Source: DASQFQ01 sp035633075
GTDB taxonomy: Bacteria; Actinomycetota; Thermoleophilia; Solirubrobacterales; Solirubrobacteraceae
Length of the DNA stretch: 5,657 nt
Direction of reading: 5' to 3'
NCBI GenBank assembly: GCA_035633075.1
Contig: DASQFQ010000075.1
Span: forward strand, 1 to 5,657
The notes under the pieces are model-generated. The model worked only from the letters and a program-made list of their open reading frames with translations, did no database searches and was not told where the DNA came from. Below, piece by piece: positions 1 through 5,478 of the stretch. Positions within the stretch are counted from its first letter, which is position 1, and each line of letters opens with the position of its first letter. Made by a program: the position numbers and the translations under genes.

Positions 1-1648
1 CGCGCGCGCGCACGGCGATCTGCTCAGCCCCGTTGGAGTGGCCGTCCAGGCCGGGCTTGCCGACGAGGATCTTGAGGTTGCGCCCTAGCTGCTCTGAGAG
101 CTCGGCGACGTCGTCTCGCAGCGCAGCGATGTCGGCGCCCGGGGCGGGCGCGGCCGCCGCGCCGATGCCCGTGGGCGCGCGGTAGGAGCCGAAGGCGCCG
201 CGCAGCGCCGCTGCCCACTCGCCAGTCGTCGCCCCCGCCCGCGCGGCGGCGATCGTTGCGGGCATGACGTTCTCCTCAGAGCGCGCGACCAGTGCGAGAT
301 CCTCCAGCGCGGCGTGCACCGCGACGTGGTCGCGGCCCGCACGCCACTGCGCCAGAGCGGCCTTCTGCTCCTCCTCGACCGCCTTGTCGACGACGAGGAT
401 GCCCCCCTCGGCGTCGGCGGTCAGCGGGGAGGAGGCCGTCTCGGTGAAGCGGTTGACGCCGACGAGCACCTGCTCCCCGGACTCGATGCGGGCGATCCGC
501 TCGCGGTTGGACTCCACGAGCGCGGCCTTCATGTACGGCACGGCCTCGACCGCCCCGCCGTGCTCGGTCACCCGCGCCATCTCTGCGCGGGCGCCCGCGA
601 GCAGGTCGCCGACCAGCCCCTCCATCACCGTCGAGCCCTCGAAGAGGTCGGGGTACTCGAGCAGGTCGGTCTCGAAGGCGAGGACCTGTTGGATGCGCAG
701 CGACCACTGCTGGTCCCACGGCCGCGGGAGGCCGAGCGCCTCGTTCCACGCCGGGAGCTGGATGGCGCGGGCGCGCGCCGCGCGCCCGAGGGTGACCGCG
801 AGCGCCTCGAGCACGATGCGCTGGACGTTGTTCTCGGGCTGGGACTCCGTGAGCCCGAGCGAGTTGACCTGCACGCCGTAGCGGAAGCGTCGGTGGCGCT
901 CGTCGGCGACGCCGTAGCGCTCGCGGCCGAGCCCGTCCCACAGCACGCTCATCGCGCGCAGCTTCGCGTGCTCCTCGACGAAGCGCACGCCCGCGTTGAC
1001 GAAGAAGGAGATGCGCCCGAAGACCGCGCCCATCTTCTCCTCGCCGACGCGCGGGCGGACCTCGTCGAGCACCGCGATCGCCGTGCTCATGGCGTAGGCG
1101 ATCTCCTGCACCGGGGTCGCCCCCGCCTCCTGCAGGTGGTAGGAGCAGACGTTGATCGGGTTCCACCTGGGGATGTGCTCGACGGTGTAGGCGACCATGT
1201 CGGCGATCAGCCGCATCGAGGGCGCGGGCGGGAAGGCATAGGTCCCGCGCGACAGGTACTCCTTGATGATGTCGTTCTGGGTCGTGCCCTGGAGGACCCG
1301 GGGCTCGATCCCGTTCTCCTCGGCGGTGACGACGTAGAGCGCCAGCAGCCACGCGGCGGTGGCGTTGATCGTCATCGAGGTGTTCATGCGGTCGAGCGGG
1401 ATGCCGTCCATGAGCGCGTGCATGTCGCCCTTGTGGCAGACCGGCACCCCGACCTTCCCGACCTCGCCGCGCGCCAGCTCATGGTCGGCGTCGTAGCCCG
1501 TCTGGGTCGGAAGGTCGAAGGCGACCGACAGGCCCGTCTGGCCCGCGCCCAGGTTGCCCCGGTAGAGCTCGTTGGAGCGCCGCGCCGTCGAGTGGCCCGC
1601 GTAGGTGCGCATCATCCACGGCGGGTCGGCCTCTGGAAGGCGGTGCAT
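1..1648 (-). CDS. meaA: Ethylmalonyl-CoA mutase (MeaA-type B12-dependent acyl-CoA mutase), 3' end cut by window edge
   Basis: Coenzyme-B12 radical mutase that rearranges the acyl-CoA carbon skeleton. The family member it most resembles, MeaA/Ecm, converts ethylmalonyl-CoA to methylsuccinyl-CoA in the ethylmalonyl-CoA pathway, in the cytoplasm. The frame is open from the ATG at 1646-1648 to the window edge (549 residues; the family is usually about 650-700). The N-terminal substrate-binding TIM barrel covers about residues 12-400. It has RTYAGHST at 14-21, TGLSVAFDLPTQTGYD at 38-53, and NVCSYHLQEAGAT at 166-178. Y16, R134 and H171 have the spacing of Tyr89, Arg207 and His244 of Propionibacterium methylmalonyl-CoA mutase. 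The cobalamin domain begins at about 524 with DGHSNG (535-540), the DxHxxG motif whose H537 would bind cobalt; the rest is missing. The short N-terminus and the SYHLQEAGAT and TQTGYD wording favour MeaA over methylmalonyl-CoA mutase. M11 and M12 are alternative starts but would trim residues next to Y16. No clear Shine-Dalgarno precedes the ATG. Substrate is inferred from family and the probable ccr at the far end. Confidence 0.9.
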   Translation of the reverse strand, partial: MHRLPEADPPWMMRTYAGHSTARRSNELYRGNLGAGQTGLSVAFDLPTQTGYDADHELARGEVGKVGVPVCHKGDMHALMDGIPLDRMNTSMTINATAAWLLALYVVTAEENGIEPRVLQGTTQNDIIKEYLSRGTYAFPPAPSMRLIADMVAYTVEHIPRWNPINVCSYHLQEAGATPVQEIAYAMSTAIAVLDEVRPRVGEEKMGAVFGRISFFVNAGVRFVEEHAKLRAMSVLWDGLGRERYGVADERHRRFRYGVQVNSLGLTESQPENNVQRIVLEALAVTLGRAARARAIQLPAWNEALGLPRPWDQQWSLRIQQVLAFETDLLEYPDLFEGSTVMEGLVGDLLAGARAEMARVTEHGGAVEAVPYMKAALVESNRERIARIESGEQVLVGVNRFTETASSPLTADAEGGILVVDKAVEEEQKAALAQWRAGRDHVAVHAALEDLALVARSEENVMPATIAAARAGATTGEWAAALRGAFGSYRAPTGIGAAAAPAPGADIAALRDDVAELSEQLGRNLKILVGKPGLDGHSNGAEQIAVRAR

Positions 1649-1653
1649 ACGGG

Positions 1654-1659
1654 TATCTT
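1654..1659 (+). promoter_or_regulatory. Possible -10 element for the hydrolase-clpS unit
   Basis: TATCTT fits the actinobacterial TAnnnT -10 pattern and ends 9 nt before the hydrolase ATG. No Shine-Dalgarno lies between it and the ATG, so the transcript could be leaderless or have a leader of a few bases. The 20-bp gap leaves no room for a complete promoter, so any -35 would lie inside the mutase coding sequence. This is pattern matching only. Confidence 0.25.
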
Positions 1660-1673
1660 CGCATCGCGATGCG
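1660..1673. promoter_or_regulatory. Perfect 14-bp palindrome over the hydrolase start codon (candidate operator)
   Basis: CGCATCGCGATGCG equals its own reverse complement. It sits in the 20-bp gap between the divergent mutase and hydrolase starts and includes the hydrolase ATG (1669-1671). Next to it, ATAC-GG-GTAT (1647-1656) is a smaller inverted repeat touching the mutase ATG. A dimeric repressor site or a start-codon hairpin (5-bp stem, CGCG loop) would fit. At this GC content about one such palindrome is expected by chance in a window this size, so position is the main argument. No regulator gene is visible. Confidence 0.3.
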
Positions 1674-2508
1674 CGCGATCGACCTGCGGCACATGGGCCG
1701 CGAGCACGTGATCTGCTGCTGGGAGCTCGACGGCGTGCTGATCGACCCCGGACCCCAGTCCTGCGAGGACACGCTCCTGGCCGCGCTCGACGGCGAGCAG
1801 CCGCGGGCGCTCCTGCTCACCCACATCCACTTCGACCACGCGGGTACGACCGGCTCGCTCGTGCGCCGCTGGCCCGACATCCCCGTCTACGTCCACGAGC
1901 GGGGGGCGCGCCACCTCGCCGACCCCATGCGGCTCGTGGCCAGCGTCAGCCGACTCTACGGCGAGGACAGGATGCGCGAGCTCTGGGGCGATGTCAAGCC
2001 GGTGCCCAAGGCCAACCTGCGGGTGCTCGAGGGCGGCGAGACCGGGGTGGAGGGCGGCTACCGCGTGGAGTACACGCCGGGCCACGCCTCCCACCACGTC
2101 TGCTACCTCCACGTCGACAGCGGCGTGGCGTTCGTCGGCGACGTGGCGGGCATGCGGATCCCGCCCTCGGACTTCACGATGGCCCCCACGCCTCCGCCCG
2201 ACATCGACGTGGCGGCCTGGGAGCGGTCGCTCGACACGGTCCGCGGCTGGGGTCCGCAGACCCTCGCGATGACGCACTTCGGCCCCGTCGAGCAGGTCGA
2301 GGCCCAGCTCGACGCCGTCCGCGAGCGACTGTACGAGCAGGTCCGCCTGGCTGGCGAGCGCGACCTCGAGGGCTTCGTCGAGGCGTGGTCGGCGCGGGTA
2401 CGGGCGGAGGCGGGCGAGGCCGCTCCCGCGTACCTGCAGACGGCTCCCCCCGACCACCTCTTCGCCGGCCTGGAGAGGTGGCGCAGCCAGCAGGCGGAGG
2501 TATCCTGA
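1669..2508 (+). CDS. Metallo-beta-lactamase-fold metal-dependent hydrolase
   Basis: Soluble 279-residue hydrolase of the metallo-beta-lactamase superfamily with no signal peptide. Ligands for a two-metal site of the glyoxalase II kind are all present: THIHFDH at 51-57 (H52, H54, D56, H57), H139 in TPGHASHH, D158 in VGD, and H203 in MTHFGP. The core covers about residues 10-210. The last 70 residues are a charged, probably helical tail, a place where family members differ in substrate choice. The metal site predicts hydrolysis of a thioester, ester, lactone or similar bond, but the true substrate cannot be read from the sequence. It starts 20 bp from the divergent mutase gene and ends 5 bp before clpS, so it is probably co-transcribed with clpS. 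ATG 1669 is used because residues 1-20 form the expected first strands; ATG 1693 is an alternative. No Shine-Dalgarno precedes the start. Confidence 0.9.
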   Translation: MRAIDLRHMGREHVICCWELDGVLIDPGPQSCEDTLLAALDGEQPRALLLTHIHFDHAGTTGSLVRRWPDIPVYVHERGARHLADPMRLVASVSRLYGEDRMRELWGDVKPVPKANLRVLEGGETGVEGGYRVEYTPGHASHHVCYLHVDSGVAFVGDVAGMRIPPSDFTMAPTPPPDIDVAAWERSLDTVRGWGPQTLAMTHFGPVEQVEAQLDAVRERLYEQVRLAGERDLEGFVEAWSARVRAEAGEAAPAYLQTAPPDHLFAGLERWRSQQAEVS

Positions 2509-2513
2509 GCGCC

Positions 2514-2801
2514 ATGTCGCAGACGATCGAGCTGCCACGGACGCTCGGCCCTGGCAGCGCCCTCGGCGGCCACTGGCGTGTCATCGTCAGAAACGACGAC
2601 CACAACACCTTCGACCACGTGGCGGTCACGCTCGCGCACACGATCCCCGGCGTCAGCGTGGAGCAGGGCTATGCGATCGCGGACACCATCCACAACGCCG
2701 GGCAGGCGATCGTTTGGAGCGGGATGAAGGAGCCGGCCGAGCTCTACTGGGAGCAGCTGGCCGGCGCGGGGCTCACCATGGCTCCGCTCGAGCAGGGCTG
2801 A
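2514..2801 (+). CDS. clpS: ClpS-family Clp protease adaptor (N-degron recognition)
   Basis: Small cytoplasmic adaptor (95 residues, normal for ClpS) that delivers proteins with destabilising N-terminal residues to ClpA/ClpC-ClpP. A flexible N-terminal stretch (1-20) is followed by the ClpS core (about 21-93). NDD (27-29) and H60 match the E. coli residues N34, D36 and H66 that hold the substrate's alpha-amino group. The hydrophobic pocket differs: the position of the E. coli gate Met40 is F33, Met62 is A56, Val65 is I59, while Val43 is kept as V36. The NTF stretch (31-33), IVWSG (66-70) and the ending LTMAPLE resemble cyanobacterial ClpS2-type proteins, as I remember them, more than the ClpS of mycobacteria or Streptomyces. 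GGAGG at 2496-2500 lies 13 nt before the ATG, a long spacing, and the stop of the hydrolase gene falls between them, so translational coupling is likely. The converging cyclic-di-GMP gene ends 17 bp downstream. Confidence 0.88.
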   Translation: MSQTIELPRTLGPGSALGGHWRVIVRNDDHNTFDHVAVTLAHTIPGVSVEQGYAIADTIHNAGQAIVWSGMKEPAELYWEQLAGAGLTMAPLEQG

Positions 2802-2823
2802 GCCGCCGCATCCCGCGCTCAGC
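2797..2823. terminator. Inverted repeat over the two convergent stop codons, candidate bidirectional terminator
   Basis: GCTGAG (2797-2802) and CTCAGC (2818-2823) are perfect inverted arms around a 15-nt loop. The stem can gain three inner pairs (2804-2806 with 2815-2817). The left arm holds the clpS TGA and the right arm holds the stop of the GGDEF-EAL gene, so one hairpin would end transcripts from both sides. No T-tract follows on either strand, so it is not a classical intrinsic terminator. U-less hairpins are proposed for high-GC actinobacteria, and a 6-bp stem can arise by chance. Confidence 0.35.
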
Positions 2824-5107
2824 GCACGCGCTGCATCGTCATGGCGCGCGCGCGGTGGCGCGGCGACTGCCTGACGAGCATGCCGATGTGCTCGGCGTCG
2901 CTCGGACGCGCGAGCCAGAACCCCTGAGCGCGCTCGCAGCCGAGCCCGTGAAGTGCCACGACCTGCTCGTCGGTCTCGACCCCTTCGCCGACGACGCAGA
3001 GCCCCAGGGCATGCGCCATGGCCACCACGGCCTGCACGATGGCCGCGTCCTCGCCGACGATCCCGAGCCTCGCCACGAACTCGCGGTCGATCTTGAGCTC
3101 GTCGATCGGGAACCGATGGAGGTAGCTCAGCGAGGAGTAGCCGGTCCCGAAGTCGTCGAGGACGATGCGGACGCCGAGGGCCTTGAGGGCCTGCATCACG
3201 GCGGCCGGGCGCTCCGTGCTCTCGAGCAGGCCGCTCTCGGTGATCTCGAGCGCGAGGTCGGTCGCGGCGATCCCCGCCGACGCGAGGGCCCGGGCGACCA
3301 AGGCGGGAAGCTCGGGCTGCGCGAGCTGGCGGGCGGACACGTTGACGTGCACCGGCAGCGGCGCGTCGTCGCCGAACTCCGCGCGCCAGGCCGCCGCCTG
3401 ATCGCAAGCCTGCTGCAGCACCCACTCGCCGAGGCTCAGGATGAGGTCGCTCTCCTCGGCGATCGCGATGAACGCCGCCGGCAGCAGGAGCCCGTGACCG
3501 GGGCGCTCCCAGCGCACCAGCGCCTCGACCGCCTCGATGCGCCCGCTGCCGAGCGCCCAGATCGGCTGGTAGTGAACGCGCAGCTCGCCCCGGGCGAGGC
3601 CGTGGCGCAGGTCGCGCTCGGTTCGCAGGGCCGCGACGGCCTCCTTGCGCATGTTGGCGTCGAAGAGCTCGTAGCGCCCGCCGCCCGCGGCCTTGGCGCG
3701 GTACATGGCCGCGTCGGCGTCGCGCACCAGCGTCTCGGCGCTGGCCCCCAGCGCGTCGCTGAGGGCGACACCCAGGCTCGCGGTGGCGAAGAAGTCCTCG
3801 TCGCCGTCGAGCGAGAAGGGGCGCACGAGATCGCGGCGGATTCGATCGGTCAGCTGGAGCGTCACATGCTCGTTCTCGACGCCGTCGAGCAGGAGCACGA
3901 ATTCGTCGCCGCCGAAGCGCGCGACGGAGTCCGAGGCGCGGACGGCCTCCGACAGGCGGCTCGCGATCTGGACGAGCAGGCCGTCACCGCTGGCGTGCCC
4001 GAAGTTGTCGTTGACGACCTTGAAACGGTCCACGTCGATGAAGACGACCGCCACGCGCCCGCCGCTACGGCGGGCGCGAGCGAGCGCCTGCTCCAGGCGG
4101 TCAAGCAACAGGGTGCGGTTGGGAAGACCGGTGAGCGGGTCGTGCAGCGCCTGGTGGGCCAGCGCTGCCGTGGCCTCCTTCTGCTCGGTCACGTCCTGCA
4201 CCTGGCCGACGAAGTGCAGGGGCCGGCCGTCGGGCTCGCGAACCAGCCGTACCATCAGCGACACCCACACGACGTGCCCGTCGGCGTGGATGTAGCGCTT
4301 CTCGCAGCTGAAGCCGTCCTGGTCGCCGGCGAGCGTGCGGCGCCTGCCCTCGGCGCTCTTGTCGAGGTCATCGGGGTGGGTGATCTCGGCCCATCTGCGG
4401 CCCGACAGCTCGGCCTCGGAGTAGCCGAGCATCTCGCACAGCGCCCTGTTGACGCGCAGCAGCTGTCCCTCGGGCCCGGTCACGGACATCCCGATCATGG
4501 CGTTCTCGAACGCGCTGCGGAAGCGCTCCTCGCTCGTCCAAGCGGCGGCCAGCGCACGCACGTTGCTCTCGCGGACCAGCTCGTTGAGGCGCCACGAGAC
4601 CATCGCCACGATGCCGGCCGAGGCCACGGCGGCGGCGTGGATGGCCGCCCACTTCCATGGGTGCGCGATCGCGTCGGGATGGTTGTAGACGGTGTGCGGG
4701 GCGATCGCGCCCCCAATCCCGTGGTGGAGGGCGACGTAGGCGGCGGCGAGTCCGAACGGGAGCCAGTCCTCGTACAGCGCGAGCACGAAGAGCATCACGA
4801 AGAAGTGGAAGTGGGCCTCGATGTAGCCGTCCGAGACGTGCACGAGCACAGCCGACGCGCTGAGCAGGCCGGTGGCGGCGAGCGCCGAGCGCAGCTTGCG
4901 GCCGTGCATGCGCCACGCGAGGAGCCCGAGCGCGGCCACGGGAGCCGCGTCGAGCAGGGCATGCCAGAGGGGGAATGCGCGCAGCAGGCTGAAGGCCAGC
5001 AGGCCGACGGCATTCAGGGCCAGCAGGGCGAGCATCCACCGATGCCGCCGTTCCCAGCTCTCGTCCGGCAGGGTCTGCCCCTTGGGCAGCGCGTCGCGCA
5101 GGCGCAT
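2819..5107 (-). CDS. Membrane-bound PAS-GGDEF-EAL protein (diguanylate cyclase/phosphodiesterase)
   Basis: 762-residue cyclic-di-GMP enzyme. Residues 25-172 form about six hydrophobic segments (25-45, 48-66, 75-92, 101-113, 116-136, 152-171), an integral-membrane sensor rich in histidine: H90, H99, H101, H128, H129, H138, H143, H149, H157. A linker (173-195) leads to a PAS domain with PAC motif (about 196-310). The GGDEF domain (about 315-485) has an intact GGDEF at 399-403 and a product-inhibition RxxD site at 390-393, five residues upstream. The EAL domain (about 498-745) keeps EAL-V-R-W (528-533), N589, E621, DDFGTGYSSL (651-660), K672, E708 and QGFWLARP (728-735). Both catalytic domains therefore look active, and the net direction probably depends on the sensor and PAS inputs. 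The sensor does not match MASE1, MHYT or CHASE by eye. The gene starts 24 bp after the small barrel protein and may share its transcript. No strong Shine-Dalgarno precedes the ATG. Confidence 0.93.
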   Translation of the reverse strand: MRLRDALPKGQTLPDESWERRHRWMLALLALNAVGLLAFSLLRAFPLWHALLDAAPVAALGLLAWRMHGRKLRSALAATGLLSASAVLVHVSDGYIEAHFHFFVMLFVLALYEDWLPFGLAAAYVALHHGIGGAIAPHTVYNHPDAIAHPWKWAAIHAAAVASAGIVAMVSWRLNELVRESNVRALAAAWTSEERFRSAFENAMIGMSVTGPEGQLLRVNRALCEMLGYSEAELSGRRWAEITHPDDLDKSAEGRRRTLAGDQDGFSCEKRYIHADGHVVWVSLMVRLVREPDGRPLHFVGQVQDVTEQKEATAALAHQALHDPLTGLPNRTLLLDRLEQALARARRSGGRVAVVFIDVDRFKVVNDNFGHASGDGLLVQIASRLSEAVRASDSVARFGGDEFVLLLDGVENEHVTLQLTDRIRRDLVRPFSLDGDEDFFATASLGVALSDALGASAETLVRDADAAMYRAKAAGGGRYELFDANMRKEAVAALRTERDLRHGLARGELRVHYQPIWALGSGRIEAVEALVRWERPGHGLLLPAAFIAIAEESDLILSLGEWVLQQACDQAAAWRAEFGDDAPLPVHVNVSARQLAQPELPALVARALASAGIAATDLALEITESGLLESTERPAAVMQALKALGVRIVLDDFGTGYSSLSYLHRFPIDELKIDREFVARLGIVGEDAAIVQAVVAMAHALGLCVVGEGVETDEQVVALHGLGCERAQGFWLARPSDAEHIGMLVRQSPRHRARAMTMQRVR

Positions 5108-5131
5108 ACCCGCTTATCGACGCGATGTCCC

Positions 5132-5467
5132 TCAAGCGTGAGCCGAGCGCGGCGCCGCCTGGCTGTTGCCCTCGGGGCCCACCCGTCCGGAGACCACGAG
5201 CGTCGAGGAGGTGTAGACCACGGGCACCTGGTACCAGCTCGAGTAGTCGGCGCGCCACGCCGCGAACTCCTCGCCGTTCCAGTACAGCTCGTAGTCGACC
5301 TTGCGCTCGAAGGTCGCCATCTGCAGGAACTTGTAGCCGTCGTCGGACGCGCGGTAGACGGAGTAGTCGGTGGCGCCGTAGCGCAGGGCCACGGGAGCGA
5401 TCTCGGCGAGAGCGACCTCGAGGGAGTCGGCCCGGAACACGGTGGCGTACCACGGGACCTGGAACAC
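5132..5467 (-). CDS. Small uncharacterised protein, predicted dimeric alpha/beta-barrel (ferredoxin-like) fold
   Basis: 111 residues from GTG 5467. I do not recognise a named family. The order of predicted elements is strand (start to about 12), helix (13-30, DSLEVALAEIAPVALRYG), strand (31-40), strand (45-53, YKFLQMATF), helix (56-78, with KVDYELYWNGEEF) and strand (79-93, YQVPVVYTSS). This beta-alpha-beta-beta-alpha-beta layout is typical of dimeric alpha/beta-barrel proteins such as NIPSNAP, ABM monooxygenases and EthD-like proteins. It is rich in Tyr and Trp and has no signal peptide or membrane segment. The frame stays open upstream. CTG at 5477-5479, with GGAGG 7 nt before it, would add LLSV and complete the first strand, and it fits the ribosome-binding spacing far better than the GTG (19 nt). 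The gene follows the probable ccr end directly, so a role linked to that enzyme is possible but unproven. Confidence 0.7.
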   Translation of the reverse strand: MFQVPWYATVFRADSLEVALAEIAPVALRYGATDYSVYRASDDGYKFLQMATFERKVDYELYWNGEEFAAWRADYSSWYQVPVVYTSSTLVVSGRVGPEGNSQAAPRSAHA

Positions 5468-5478
5468 GACGGACAGCA

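Noticed and set aside
1..12. Alternating CG run as a repeat or Z-DNA element
   Set aside because: It encodes Arg-Ala codons of the mutase in normal frame. A run of this length is expected in such GC-rich coding DNA.
276..1352. 358-codon minus-strand open frame
   Set aside because: Out-of-frame reading of the mutase gene, with Arg/Ala/Gly-rich low-complexity composition typical of shadow frames in GC-rich DNA.
314..1711. 465-codon plus-strand open frame
   Set aside because: It is the mirror of the mutase gene. The translation is dominated by Arg, Val, Asp, Leu and Ala with no recognisable motif, while the opposite strand encodes a clear mutase across the same bases.
1605..2513. Long plus-strand frame running into clpS (total 398 codons)
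   Set aside because: Only the last 95 codons (ClpS) look like protein. The part before 2514 overlaps the metallo-hydrolase out of frame and is Arg/Ala/Gly/Pro-rich.
2103..3425. 440-codon minus-strand open frame across clpS and the EAL region
   Set aside because: Covers three genuine genes in wrong frames and has no motif.
4368..5453. 361-codon minus-strand open frame
   Set aside because: A shifted frame of the GGDEF-EAL and small barrel genes, Arg-rich with no domain.
5014..5475. C-terminal 150-residue extension of Ccr
   Set aside because: The ccr frame is open here, but its composition (Ser/Arg/Pro/Thr runs) is that of a shadow of the small barrel protein and the GGDEF-EAL start. A lost stop is more likely than a real extension.
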